From the NCBI RefSeq assembly GCF_020524905.1, contig NZ_JAIVKI010000026.1, positions 1 to 34,739 of the forward strand: a DNA stretch of 34,739 nt. Reading direction: 5' to 3'. A program made the position numbers and the translations under genes. Of the stretch, positions 7,241 to 15,607 are shown piece by piece. Source of the stretch: Microbulbifer variabilis. GTDB taxonomy: Bacteria > Pseudomonadota > Gammaproteobacteria > Pseudomonadales > Cellvibrionaceae. A model generated the notes under the pieces. The model saw only the letters and a program-made list of their open reading frames with translations. It was not told the DNA's origin and searched no databases. How positions within the stretch are numbered: position 1 is the stretch's first letter; every line of letters starts with the position of its first letter.

Positions 7241-7368
7241 GGAGAGAATTGTCCCTGTGTTTTTTAGAAGGTACTTCGAGCGTGTTTCAATACTTCAGAC
7301 GCCGCGGTGGGGGTTGATGTTCCCACAGGTTGTCACCGAGAGCCTATCCGGCAAGTGTAGGAGATGCA

Positions 7369-7397
7369 GCCCCGCGGAGCTGGGTGCGCCGCGGGGC
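7369..7397 (-). terminator. GC-rich hairpin between the TonB receptor gene and asmA
   Basis: GCCCCGCGG (7369-7377) and CCGCGGGGC (7389-7397) form a perfect 9-bp stem with an 11-nt loop, just after the receptor stop codon at 7416. No T run follows on the minus strand. It probably separates the receptor transcript from asmA, perhaps as an mRNA 3' stabiliser. Confidence 0.45.
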
Positions 7398-7415
7398 CAT
7401 TGAAGCAGTTGTGGC

Positions 7416-9527
7416 TTAGAAAATAAACCGCACGCCGGCTTCAATACTGCGGCCTGGCGCCGGGGCATAGTCACGCAGCAGGGAGGTGGAGTTGCGGATT
7501 TCCTCGTCAAGCAGGTTGCGGGCACTGGCGAAAAGTACCATGTCGTTACTGCCGATGTTGAGGTTGTACTCGGCGCTCAGGTCCATGCGGGTATAGCCAT
7601 CGGTGGGTTCTTCATGGGTGCCGGCGCGATCCTGGTCCGCCGCCTTAACGGTGCGCCATTCCCAGCCCCACTGATCGTACTCGGCACCCAGGGCCAGGCC
7701 CATCCGCAGCGGCGGCATACGCGGTACATCGGTACTTTCGCCGGCGATGGCATCATCGAAGCTGGCGCGCACCATATCGCCAAACAAAGTCACGTAGTAA
7801 CCGCTCTGCAGGGGAAAGGTCACCGAGGCCTCGGCGCCGTAGAAAGTCGCATCGCGGTTGGCGTAGGCGTAGACCGGCAGCGCCTCTTCCTCGCCGCCGG
7901 TATTCTGCGCATAGATATAGTCGCCGATCTGGTTGTAGAAGACACTGGCCTCGATCCGCGCAGCGTGCCAGCCGCTGGCCGCTTCGTTGTGGTGGTGATA
8001 ACCCAATTCCAGGTTAACGCCACTCTCTTTGTCCAGTTCGCTGTTACCTAATAGGTAGCGGGACTCCGCCAGATGGGCGCCATCGGCAAACAGCTCCTCA
8101 GCCACGGGGGCACGCTCGGAGCGAGTGGCACCAAAGCTAATATGCTGATGTTCGGCGAGGAAGTACTGCAGCGTGGCGCTGGCGCCAATCAGGTTGTAAT
8201 CGCGGTCGTCGGCGGTGTCCGGGTTTATATCTACTCGCTCCAGGCGCGCGCCAAGGTCCAGGTGCCAGTCTCCCCACTCGCGTTCTTTCATGGTAAAGAA
8301 CCCTGCGCTGCGGGTGCGCGAGGGCTGGATAAAGGCTTCGTCGCCAACTGCGGCAAAGTCTTTGTCGGTCAATTGCAGGCCGTAGGCACCCCGCCAGCTG
8401 TTGCCGGCATCGTGAGTTATTTCAATCCGGCTTTCCCAGGCCTGATTGGTGAAGCGGGTGCCCGGGTTGCCGGCATCAAGCTCCACATGTTCGTAATCGT
8501 TGTAGCCAACGCGCAGGCTCAACTTGTCCCAGTAATCATCCTCGAAACGGTGCTCACCTTTCAGGTCGTAGCGGGTTTGTGCCATATCGATACGCACTGC
8601 ATCAATCTCACCGGCCTCCGCGTGCTCTTCATGCTCATCGTGGTCTTCGTCTGCATGATCCCCATCGTCATGGTGGTGCTCATGGGTACCTAGGGGAATG
8701 CCGTAGTTATTTTCCAGGCGGTTTAGGGAGAAGCCGATAAAGCCGTTGTCGGTGATCCAGGAGACGCCGCCGCTATAGCTGTGGGCACGGGCATTGGTGT
8801 TGCCCACATAGCCATCGGTGTTGAAGGCTTCCTCGTGCTCGTCTTCGTCTCCGGCGTGCTCTTTGTGTTCATGGTGTTCTTCATGCTCAACGATGGCGAG
8901 GCCCGGAATATTGGTGTCGTTATTTTCCCGGTAGACCCCATCGACATACCAGGCCAGCTGTCCGGTGCCGCCGGTGAGGCGAAACACGGAGGCATCCTGG
9001 TTGTCGGCGGTGTTGTGGCGCAGTTCCACTGCTCCCTCTATTTCCTCCGGTACGGCACTGGGGATACGCCCGTCGGTAATATTCACCACACCGCCCACGG
9101 CACCACTGCCATAACGCAGGGCCGCGGGGCCGCGCAATATCTCGATGCGCTCGGCGAGCAGGGGTTCGATGCTGGCGGCGTGATCGGAGCTGGTGTTAGA
9201 GGCGTCGGACACATCCAGGTTGTCACTCAGGATTTTTACCCGATTGGCGCTCTGGCCGCGGATAACCGGCAGGCCCACGCCACTGCCGAAAGAGGCGTTG
9301 GCCACACCGGGTTGGTCTTGCAAAGTCTGGCCCAGGGTAGCAGCTGCGGATTTGCGCAGTGCATCGCCGGATAGAATGGAAACCGGTGCCGCCACGGCAT
9401 CGGCGGGTTTGTCCAGTGGCGAAACGGTGACGTTAACTTCTTCCAGTGCCGGGTTGTTTTCAGCGGCGTAAATAGCGGGTGCAGCCAGGCTGGCAATGGC
9501 TAGGGCCAAGGTATTGAACTTGATCAT
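7416..9527 (-). CDS. TonB-dependent outer membrane receptor, ZnuD-like (zinc uptake)
   Basis: The start at 9527 gives a good signal peptide (MIKFNTLALAIASLAAPAIYA) and an AGGAAA upstream; a start 21 codons earlier would spoil it. The 703-residue product has the plug domain (PVSILSGDALRKSAAATLGQ, QPGVANASFGSGVGLPVIRG, EILRGPAALRYGSGAVGGVVN) and a beta-barrel ending in the outer-membrane signature SIEAGVRFIF. Two predicted surface loops are packed with His, Glu and Asp (about residues 214-235 and 277-300). This is the hallmark of ZnuD-type receptors that bind Zn(2+) outside the cell. It is preceded by a small Cys/His-rich gene, an arrangement expected of a Zur-controlled unit, though I see no clear Zur box. 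Another divalent metal (Cu, Ni, Co) cannot be excluded. Confidence 0.85.
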   Translation of the reverse strand: MIKFNTLALAIASLAAPAIYAAENNPALEEVNVTVSPLDKPADAVAAPVSILSGDALRKSAAATLGQTLQDQPGVANASFGSGVGLPVIRGQSANRVKILSDNLDVSDASNTSSDHAASIEPLLAERIEILRGPAALRYGSGAVGGVVNITDGRIPSAVPEEIEGAVELRHNTADNQDASVFRLTGGTGQLAWYVDGVYRENNDTNIPGLAIVEHEEHHEHKEHAGDEDEHEEAFNTDGYVGNTNARAHSYSGGVSWITDNGFIGFSLNRLENNYGIPLGTHEHHHDDGDHADEDHDEHEEHAEAGEIDAVRIDMAQTRYDLKGEHRFEDDYWDKLSLRVGYNDYEHVELDAGNPGTRFTNQAWESRIEITHDAGNSWRGAYGLQLTDKDFAAVGDEAFIQPSRTRSAGFFTMKEREWGDWHLDLGARLERVDINPDTADDRDYNLIGASATLQYFLAEHQHISFGATRSERAPVAEELFADGAHLAESRYLLGNSELDKESGVNLELGYHHHNEAASGWHAARIEASVFYNQIGDYIYAQNTGGEEEALPVYAYANRDATFYGAEASVTFPLQSGYYVTLFGDMVRASFDDAIAGESTDVPRMPPLRMGLALGAEYDQWGWEWRTVKAADQDRAGTHEEPTDGYTRMDLSAEYNLNIGSNDMVLFASARNLLDEEIRNSTSLLRDYAPAPGRSIEAGVRFIF

Positions 9528-9614
9528 TTGTTTTTTATTTCCTGTCACAGGCGGATGCTGCCTTACGCGTACTGGCGCGGGCATCCACAAAGCAAATTGT
9601 TGGCTTTTTTAGGG

Positions 9615-9905
9615 TTAGCTGAGAGACAGGAACAGGGGAGGGGCTCGCGCGCTCTGGCGCTCCGGCTGGCAATCGCGCGCTGCTGGCGCAGAGAGCCGGA
9701 TGTAGTGGCTTTGGGGCGCAGCCTGAACGAGTAGTAGCTCACTGCCGAGTGCTGCGGGGGAATGCATGCAGCACAGGTCACACAGTTCCACTTGGTTGTT
9801 ACCGAGGTGGAAATGCTCCGCCCACAGCGGCTGCGCTGCTACTAATGCAAGTAGCAGGAACAGGCTGGCCCAGTAATGGGATTTCCGGCGTTTTAGAGTA
9901 ACCAT
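9615..9905 (-). CDS. Small exported Cys/His-rich protein upstream of the ZnuD-like receptor
   Basis: The 96-residue product has a basic N-terminus (VTLKRRK), a hydrophobic segment (about 12-27) with signal cleavage after LWA, then HFHLGNNQVELCDLCCMHS, a cluster of His and Cys able to bind metal. It resembles short periplasmic proteins often found next to zinc or copper uptake genes (DUF2946-like pattern C-x2-C...H), and I do not assign a family firmly. I chose the ATG at 9905. The alternative ATG at 9914 overlaps the -10 element, and neither has a Shine-Dalgarno sequence. The stop is 87 nt before the receptor start, so the two are probably co-transcribed. Confidence 0.65.
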   Translation of the reverse strand: MVTLKRRKSHYWASLFLLLALVAAQPLWAEHFHLGNNQVELCDLCCMHSPAALGSELLLVQAAPQSHYIRLSAPAARDCQPERQSARAPPLFLSLS

Positions 9906-9912
9906 AGGCCGC

Positions 9913-9940
9913 ATGATAGGTGCAAATGGTTACGAATCAA
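9913..9940 (-). promoter_or_regulatory. Promoter of the small Cys/His protein and receptor genes; possibly leaderless
   Basis: On the minus strand TTGATT (9940-9935) and TATCAT (9918-9913) are 16 bp apart. Transcription would start near 9906, that is, at or one base before the ATG at 9905-9903. With no ribosome site visible, the mRNA would be leaderless or nearly so. Confidence 0.45.
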
Positions 9941-9983
9941 GTTTCATCTGACACTAGCGGACCACAGCGGGCATCATTCATCC

Positions 9984-9989
9984 TATAAT
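9984..9989 (+). promoter_or_regulatory. Consensus -10 element upstream of hisB
   Basis: TATAAT lies 41 nt before the hisB start. No good -35 is present at the right distance (9961-9967 reads ACCACAG), so the promoter may be weak or activator-dependent. Confidence 0.4.
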
Positions 9990-10030
9990 CTGCGCCCTCT
10001 GTCTAATTGCTCAAAAAAGGAACGCTTTCG

Positions 10031-10618
10031 ATGCGCAAAGCTAGCGTCACCCGCGACACTCTGGAAACCAAGATTCAAGTCAGCGTCAACCTGGATGGCC
10101 AGGGGCACGGCCAGTTTTCCACCGGGGTTCCTTTTCTTGAGCATATGCTCGACCAAATCGCCCGACACGGCATGATTGATATGGATATTCGCTGCGATGG
10201 CGATATTCATATCGACGACCACCATACAGTGGAAGACATCGGCATTACCCTCGGCAAGGCCATTACCCAGGCTTTGGGAGATAAGAAGGGCATGACCCGT
10301 TACGGCCACAGTTATGTGCCCCTGGACGAGGCGCTCTCCCGCGTGGTGATCGATTTTTCCGGCCGCCCCGGTCTGGTGATGGATGTGCCCTTTACCCAGA
10401 AGCGCATCGGTAATTTTGATACCGAGCTGTTTTATGAATTCTTCCAGGGCTTCGTAAACCACGCGCTGGTGACTGTGCACATAGATTGTTTGCGCGGCCA
10501 CAACGCCCACCATCAGGTGGAGACCGTATTCAAGGCCTTCGGCCGCGCCTTGCGCATGGCGCTCACCCTGGACCCGCGCATGGCCGGCACTATGCCCTCT
10601 ACCAAGGGGGTGTTGTGA
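10031..10618 (+). CDS. hisB: Imidazoleglycerol-phosphate dehydratase HisB
   Basis: This enzyme dehydrates imidazole glycerol phosphate to imidazole acetol phosphate in histidine biosynthesis. It is the monofunctional form of 195 residues, without the phosphatase domain fused to it in E. coli. The two metal-ligand motifs are present: [13 protein letters not shown] near residues 35-47 and [14 protein letters not shown] near 58-71, plus a later [10 protein letters not shown] and AHHQVE. An ATG at 10031 with AAGGAA 10 nt upstream is preferred over a TTG eight codons earlier. The stop overlaps the hisH start (TGATG), which suggests translational coupling. Confidence 0.97.
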   Translation: MRKASVTRDTLETKIQVSVNLDGQGHGQFSTGVPFLEHMLDQIARHGMIDMDIRCDGDIHIDDHHTVEDIGITLGKAITQALGDKKGMTRYGHSYVPLDEALSRVVIDFSGRPGLVMDVPFTQKRIGNFDTELFYEFFQGFVNHALVTVHIDCLRGHNAHHQVETVFKAFGRALRMALTLDPRMAGTMPSTKGVL

Positions 10619-11268
10619 TGGGCAAGATTGCGGTTCTCGATTACGGCATGGGCAACCTGCACTCGGTTGCCAGTGCTTTGGATAAGGTGGCGCCGGAAGC
10701 CGAGGTGGTGCTGGCGCAAACTCCACAACAGGCCCAGGGGGCTGAGCGCTTATTAGTACCGGGCGTGGGCGCTATTCGCGACTGTATGGCGGGCTTTGTT
10801 GAAGCGGGTTTTGCGCCGCTGTTGAAGGACGCTATTGCGGCGGGCACTCCGGTATTGGGCATTTGCGTGGGTATGCAGATCATGATGCGCCACAGCGAGG
10901 AGAACAATGGTATCGACTGCCTGGACATCTTCCCGCAACCGGTGAAGTTTTTTGGCAACGACCTGCCGCTGGCAGCCACCGGCGAACGCTTAAAAGTGCC
11001 ACATATGGGCTGGAACCAGGTGCAACAAACCCGTGAGCATCCGCTGTGGGCCGGCATTGCCGATGGCAGCCGTTTCTATTTTGTGCACAGTTATTATGTG
11101 CCGGCTGAAGACAACGGGGCTTTGGCTGGGCGCACCGATTACGGTGTGCCCCTGGCGGCTGCAGTGGCACGGGAGAACATTTTCGCCACCCAGTTTCACC
11201 CGGAGAAGAGCGCCGATACTGGCCTGCAACTATTAAAGAACTTTGTCAGCTGGAATGGCCGGGCCTGA
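10618..11268 (+). CDS. hisH: Imidazole glycerol phosphate synthase, glutaminase subunit HisH
   Basis: HisH hydrolyses glutamine and passes ammonia through HisF to make imidazole glycerol phosphate and AICAR. The 216-residue protein is a class-I glutamine amidotransferase with nucleophile Cys83 in LGICVGMQ and the His194/Glu196 dyad in QFHPEKS. It begins [12 protein letters not shown] as usual. The ATG at 10618 shares one base with the hisB stop codon. The partner gene hisF lies two genes downstream, with hisA between, the common order in proteobacteria. Confidence 0.97.
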   Translation: MGKIAVLDYGMGNLHSVASALDKVAPEAEVVLAQTPQQAQGAERLLVPGVGAIRDCMAGFVEAGFAPLLKDAIAAGTPVLGICVGMQIMMRHSEENNGIDCLDIFPQPVKFFGNDLPLAATGERLKVPHMGWNQVQQTREHPLWAGIADGSRFYFVHSYYVPAEDNGALAGRTDYGVPLAAAVARENIFATQFHPEKSADTGLQLLKNFVSWNGRA

Positions 11269-11320
11269 GCCCCGCCGACGATTACTGACTTCGATAACCA
11301 CCGCCGACGAAAGGCAGAGC

Positions 11321-12052
11321 ATGATTGTAATTCCCGCTATCGACTTGAAAGACGGCCAGTGCGTACGCCTGCGCCAGGGCGAAATGGATGACGCCACCGT
11401 ATTCTCCGACGACCCACTGGCGACCGCCCAGCACTGGGTGAACGAGGGGGCCAAGCGCCTACACTTGGTAGATCTAAATGGTGCCTTTGCCGGTAACCCG
11501 GTCAATGGTGAAGCGGTCACGGCCATCGCCAAGCAATTTCCTCATTTACCGGTGCAGATTGGCGGCGGTATCCGCGATTTGCACACCATCGAACGCTACC
11601 TGGATGCCGGGGTGAAATGGGCCATTATCGGCACCGCTGCAGTGAAGCAGCCGAAGCTGGTCGAGGAAGCCTGTCGCGAATTCGAGGGACAAATTATCGT
11701 TGGACTCGACGCCAAAGATGGGCTGGTAGCCACCGAGGGCTGGGCCGAAGTTTCTGAGCTGAAAGCTACCGAACTGGCCAAGCGTTTTGCGGATTGTGGC
11801 GTCAGTTCCATTGTATATACCGATATCGCCCGCGACGGCATGATGCAGGGCGTGAATATCGAGGCCACCCTGGAGTTGGCCCGAGCGGTACAGGTGCCGA
11901 TAATCGCCTCCGGTGGAGTCAGCAGCATTGAGGATATCGAGCAGCTGTTGGAAACCGGTGAAATTTACGGCGCCATTACCGGCCGAGCTATTTACGAGGA
12001 CAAGCTGGACCTGCGCGCGGCGCAGCAGCTCTGCGATCAACGGAGCAAGTAA
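11321..12052 (+). CDS. hisA: Phosphoribosylformimino-5-aminoimidazole carboxamide ribotide isomerase HisA
   Basis: HisA performs the Amadori rearrangement of ProFAR to PRFAR. The 243-residue (beta-alpha)8 barrel shows catalytic Asp8 in IPAIDLKDG and Asp130 in VGLDAKDG, with phosphate-binding glycine loops ([22 protein letters not shown]). The ATG at 11321 (MIVIPAID) is preceded by AAGGCAG. A longer in-frame start at 11243 would overlap hisH and add an unlikely Arg-rich leader. The TAA overlaps the hisF ATG by one base. Confidence 0.97.
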   Translation: MIVIPAIDLKDGQCVRLRQGEMDDATVFSDDPLATAQHWVNEGAKRLHLVDLNGAFAGNPVNGEAVTAIAKQFPHLPVQIGGGIRDLHTIERYLDAGVKWAIIGTAAVKQPKLVEEACREFEGQIIVGLDAKDGLVATEGWAEVSELKATELAKRFADCGVSSIVYTDIARDGMMQGVNIEATLELARAVQVPIIASGGVSSIEDIEQLLETGEIYGAITGRAIYEDKLDLRAAQQLCDQRSK

Positions 12053-12813
12053 TGGCACTGGCGAAACGTATTATTCCCTGCCTTGATGTCGATGCCGGAC
12101 GCGTGGTGAAGGGTGTTAATTTTGTCGATATCCGCGATGCCGGAGACCCGGTAGAGATCGCCCGCCGCTACAACGAGGCGGGTGCGGATGAAATCACTTT
12201 CCTGGATATTACCGCCACCCACGAGCAGCGTGACACCATACTGCACACCGTGGAAAAGATGGCCCACGAGGTGTTTATTCCTCTCACCGTGGGCGGTGGC
12301 GTGCGCACCCTGCAGGATATTCGCAACCTGTTGAATGCCGGTGCGGATAAGACTGCCATTAATTCCGCAGCGGTGAAAAACCCCGAGTTCGTGCGCGAGG
12401 CCGCCGAGCGCTTCGGCAGCCAGTGCATCGTAGTGGCGATTGACGCCAAACAGGTGGGGGAGAACCGTTGGGAGATTTTTACCCACGGCGGGCGTCAGCC
12501 CACCGGCATAGATGCTGTAGCCTGGGCGAGACAGATGGCGGAGTATGGTGCCGGAGAAATACTGCTCACCAGTATGGACCGAGATGGCACCAAAAATGGT
12601 TTCGATCTGGCCCTGACCCGCGCAGTAAGCGAGGCGGTGCCAGTGCCGGTGATCGCCTCTGGTGGCGTCGGCAACCTGCAACACCTGGCTGAAGGGGTTT
12701 TACAGGGGGGCGCCGATGCGGTACTGGCGGCTAGTATCTTCCACTTCGGCGAGTACAGCATCGCCGAAGCCAAGGCCTTTATGCAGGAAGCGGGGATAGA
12801 AATGCGCCTCTAG
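12052..12813 (+). CDS. hisF: Imidazole glycerol phosphate synthase, cyclase subunit HisF
   Basis: HisF takes ammonia from HisH and cyclises PRFAR to imidazole glycerol phosphate plus AICAR. The 253-residue barrel begins [19 protein letters not shown] with catalytic Asp12, and has Asp131 in [15 protein letters not shown] and ASGGVGN phosphate loops. It is the last gene of this his block. hisG, hisD and hisC are not in the window, so histidine genes are split as usual in gammaproteobacteria outside the enterics. It converges on the ctp protease gene with only 91 bp between. Confidence 0.97.
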   Translation: MALAKRIIPCLDVDAGRVVKGVNFVDIRDAGDPVEIARRYNEAGADEITFLDITATHEQRDTILHTVEKMAHEVFIPLTVGGGVRTLQDIRNLLNAGADKTAINSAAVKNPEFVREAAERFGSQCIVVAIDAKQVGENRWEIFTHGGRQPTGIDAVAWARQMAEYGAGEILLTSMDRDGTKNGFDLALTRAVSEAVPVPVIASGGVGNLQHLAEGVLQGGADAVLAASIFHFGEYSIAEAKAFMQEAGIEMRL

Positions 12814-12873
12814 ACCAGGGGACTGGCGCTCGATATGAAGGAATTGGCGTTACGGCCGGGGGCGGGTGCGCTG

Positions 12874-12895
12874 GCGGCGGGCCGGAGCCCGCCGC
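12874..12895. terminator. GC-rich hairpin between convergent hisF and ctp
   Basis: GCGGCGGGC (12874-12882) and GCCCGCCGC (12887-12895) form a perfect 9-bp stem with a CGGA loop in the short gap between two convergent genes. There is no T tract in either direction. The place suggests a shared 3' hairpin that limits read-through. Confidence 0.5.
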
Positions 12896-12904
12896 GCGCC
12901 GTTA

Positions 12905-14266
12905 CTACTGTTCATCTGCGCGCGCAAAGCGTTCGTGCAGACCCCGGTCCCTGTGAGCGTAGAGATTCAGCCCTTTAAGTACATTGAGTGCTTCGAAAAT
13001 CTGGTTGTCGCGATCCATCCAGTTGTCGCGCTCCCCCTCTTCCCGTTCCCGTGCGCGGTCTTGCGAGGTGCGGTCTGCACCACCGTTACCATTGTTCAAA
13101 TGTCCGGCCAGGTCTGCCTCGGTGGGCCGTTGCATGTCTTTCAGGGGGGTGACCTTGGCTCGCTCAACAACGATATCCGGCGTGATGCCCCGGGCCTGGA
13201 TGGAGCGCCCATTGGGGGTGAAGTAGAGTGCGGTGGTGAGCTTGATGGCACGCTCGTTATTGATGGGGATGACCGTCTGTACCGAACCCTTGCCGAAACT
13301 GTCGGTCCCCATCACCACGGCGCGGCGGTGGTCCTGAAGGGCACCTGCGACAATTTCCGCCGCTGAGGCGGAACCGGCATTGATCAGTACCACTAGCGGG
13401 GCGCCTTCGGTCAGGTCGCCGGGTTCGGCAGAATAGCTCAGATTGGCGGCTTCATTGCGGCCTTCGGTGTAAACCACCAACCCTTCTTCAAGAAAAGCGT
13501 CAGCCACTTCCACCGAGGACTGCAGCACACCGCCGGGGTTGTTGCGCAGGTCGATGATCAGACCCTTGAGAGTGCCTTTCTTCTGGAGCTTGATCAGCTC
13601 TTCCGCCACATCGGCGCCGGTATCCAACTGAAACTGGCTGATGCGCAGATAGCCGTAGCCTTCGTCGAGCATCTTGCTGCGCACACTGCGCACGCGCACG
13701 GTGTCGCGCTTGAGGGTGACATCGAAGGGTTCCTTGTGGCCCTTGCGTGCGATGGTGAGGGTGACGCTGCTGCCCTTGGGCCCACGCATCCACTCCACCG
13801 CCTCGTCCAGGCCGACCCCTTTCGTTGATTTGCCCGACAGCCGCAGTATCACATCGCCCGCCTTGAGGCCGGCACGGGAGGCTGGGGTGTCGTCCATCGG
13901 GGTGATAACGGTGATGCGGTTGTCTTCGATGCCCACCTCAATTCCGAGGCCGGCAAACTCACCGGTGGTGTTGGCCTGCAGGTCGTCGAAGGAGCGGCGG
14001 TCCAGGTAGGAGGAGTGGGGATCTAGGCCCTGCAGCATGCCCTTGATGGCGTATTCCAGCAGGGTGCGGTCGTCTACCTCTTCCACGTAGCCCTGACGAA
14101 TCTGCTCGAACACTTTAGCGAAGCTTCGCAGATCTTCGAGGGGGAGGCGCCCGCTATTTACGGTGGCGGCATTGGGTTGCTGGCCACCTTCGCTGAAACC
14201 CATCAATGGCAGGGTTGTGAGGGCGGCGGCTCCGAGAAATGTGGTGAGCGCCTTAGAGATGGACAT
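12905..14266 (-). CDS. ctpA: S41 family C-terminal processing peptidase (CtpA type)
   Basis: This periplasmic serine protease trims or degrades envelope proteins; in Pseudomonas CtpA, with an adaptor, controls murein hydrolases. The 453 residues comprise a signal peptide (about 1-25), an N-terminal helical region (44-90), a PDZ domain (about 105-185, GEFAGLGIEVG...AGLKAGDVILRLSG) and the peptidase domain with the Ser301/Lys326 dyad (GSASAAEIV, DSFGKGSVQT). The tail 385-420 is charged and low in complexity. It is third in a minus-strand run gpmI-envC-ctp, an arrangement widely conserved in gamma- and betaproteobacteria. A 213-bp gap to envC leaves room for its own promoter. AGAGGT precedes the ATG. 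Confidence 0.95.
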   Translation of the reverse strand: MSISKALTTFLGAAALTTLPLMGFSEGGQQPNAATVNSGRLPLEDLRSFAKVFEQIRQGYVEEVDDRTLLEYAIKGMLQGLDPHSSYLDRRSFDDLQANTTGEFAGLGIEVGIEDNRITVITPMDDTPASRAGLKAGDVILRLSGKSTKGVGLDEAVEWMRGPKGSSVTLTIARKGHKEPFDVTLKRDTVRVRSVRSKMLDEGYGYLRISQFQLDTGADVAEELIKLQKKGTLKGLIIDLRNNPGGVLQSSVEVADAFLEEGLVVYTEGRNEAANLSYSAEPGDLTEGAPLVVLINAGSASAAEIVAGALQDHRRAVVMGTDSFGKGSVQTVIPINNERAIKLTTALYFTPNGRSIQARGITPDIVVERAKVTPLKDMQRPTEADLAGHLNNGNGGADRTSQDRAREREEGERDNWMDRDNQIFEALNVLKGLNLYAHRDRGLHERFARADEQ

Positions 14267-14479
14267 ATTGTTGTGACCTCTGCCTTATTTCTTCGCTGCT
14301 TTGCGAAAGTGTAGACCGCAGAGATTGGCAGGGATTCTAATGCACCGCCAAATTCTACTGTGTCAAAGGCTTAGTCGCGAAAAGCTCAACTCCCATACAG
14401 CGGCTTTAAGTACTGGCGCACGGGTGCGGCGCCAGATTAGAAAAACCGGTAAATCGTAGTTGGAAAAGACGGTGTTCGG

Positions 14480-15607
14480 TTAGCTCCGGCACCAGGCAGT
14501 GGGGTCCTGGGCTTGGCCGCGATGGCGTATTTCAAAATAGAGACCACTGTGCGCGAGGCCACCGCTGTTGCCGACCCGTGCGATAGTATCGCCACTCTCC
14601 ACCCACTCGCCGATATTGCGGGTGAGGGATTGGTTGTGGGCGTAGAGGCTCATATAGCCGTCGCCGTGATCGAGAATCACCAGCATGCCGTGACCACGCA
14701 GATAATCAGAAAAGACGACGCGCCCGCGGTGCACCGCGCGCACGGGCTCTCCCTCGTTGGCGCGGATAGTCACTCCCTTCCAGGTAATCCCATTGGCGCG
14801 GCGCTGCCCGTAGGCATTGGCGCGGTGACCCTGAACTGGCCACTGCAATCTGCCCCGCTGCTTAGCAAAGGGCTTGTGTTGGTCCGGGTTGACCAGTGTG
14901 GCAATAGCGCGGCCCACCTCGTCAATCAGAGTCTGCAGGCGCTTGCGGTCATCCTGCAGCTGTTTGAGTTCGCCACCGCCATCGGCGAGCCGCGCTGCCA
15001 GTTTCTCCAGGGTGCGCTTGCGCCCCTGCTGCGCACTGCGCAGCTTGTCCTGGCGCTCCTGCAGCTGAGCCCGTTCCGCCTGCAGGCTGTTGCGCTCGCG
15101 CTCGATCGAGGCGGAAACCGATTCCAGCGAGGCGAGAGTTTGTAGGTAGTTGTCGATAACGCGGCTGCGTTCTTGGAGGAAGTAATCGTGGTAGCGAAGT
15201 TGGCGGGCGATGTTCTGTGGATTTTGTTGGTTGAGAAGGAGTTTGATCTGTTCTTGTCGGCCCAGTCGGTAAGCGGCGGCGATCTCCTGTTCGACCTGCC
15301 GCTGCATACTTCGTCGCGCCTCCTGCAGCTGCTTCTGCTCCTCTTGCAGCTCGCGCAGCTTGTCCGTGCGGCTGCGCATGTCTTGTCTGATCTGGTCTAT
15401 GCGCCGGTGCAGCCCAGAGATGTCTTTCTCGTTCTCTTCCAGATCCTTCAGCAGCTGGTCGCGTTGACCGCGCACCTGATTGAGTTCCTGTTGCAGGGAA
15501 TCGATGCGCTGCTTGATTTCTGTGAGGCGCGCCTGCTGGTCCGCCTCCGCCTGGCTCCAGGCGGGCAGTGACAACAGGGCGATCAGGAAGAGTACGAGAG
15601 TTTTCAT
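14480..15607 (-). CDS. envC: Murein hydrolase activator EnvC
   Basis: EnvC is a periplasmic divisome factor that activates the amidases AmiA/AmiB to split septal peptidoglycan. The 375-residue protein has a signal peptide (1-20, LPAWSQA), a long coiled coil (about 24-240, with repeated Gln/Leu/Arg heptads) and a C-terminal LytM/M23 domain (about 260-372). The zinc site is degenerate: the usual HxGxD reads WKGVT, so the domain should be catalytically dead, as in E. coli EnvC. Only single histidines remain in ILDHGDGY and LYAH. Its ATG overlaps the gpmI stop by one base (TGATG), implying coupled translation. Confidence 0.94.
   Translation of the reverse strand: MKTLVLFLIALLSLPAWSQAEADQQARLTEIKQRIDSLQQELNQVRGQRDQLLKDLEENEKDISGLHRRIDQIRQDMRSRTDKLRELQEEQKQLQEARRSMQRQVEQEIAAAYRLGRQEQIKLLLNQQNPQNIARQLRYHDYFLQERSRVIDNYLQTLASLESVSASIERERNSLQAERAQLQERQDKLRSAQQGRKRTLEKLAARLADGGGELKQLQDDRKRLQTLIDEVGRAIATLVNPDQHKPFAKQRGRLQWPVQGHRANAYGQRRANGITWKGVTIRANEGEPVRAVHRGRVVFSDYLRGHGMLVILDHGDGYMSLYAHNQSLTRNIGEWVESGDTIARVGNSGGLAHSGLYFEIRHRGQAQDPTAWCRS

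Noticed and set aside
8073..9374. Long plus-strand frames (206 and 197 codons) within the receptor gene
   Set aside because: They are antisense shadows caused by the GC-rich codon use of the TonB receptor gene.
9906..10030. Zur box between the small Cys/His gene and hisB
   Set aside because: No palindrome of the TGTTATAxxATAACA or GAAATGTTATA type was found. GTAACCATTTGCACC is not symmetrical.
9983..10726. Minus-strand frame of 247 codons across hisB
   Set aside because: It is antisense to hisB/hisH, which carry all catalytic motifs.
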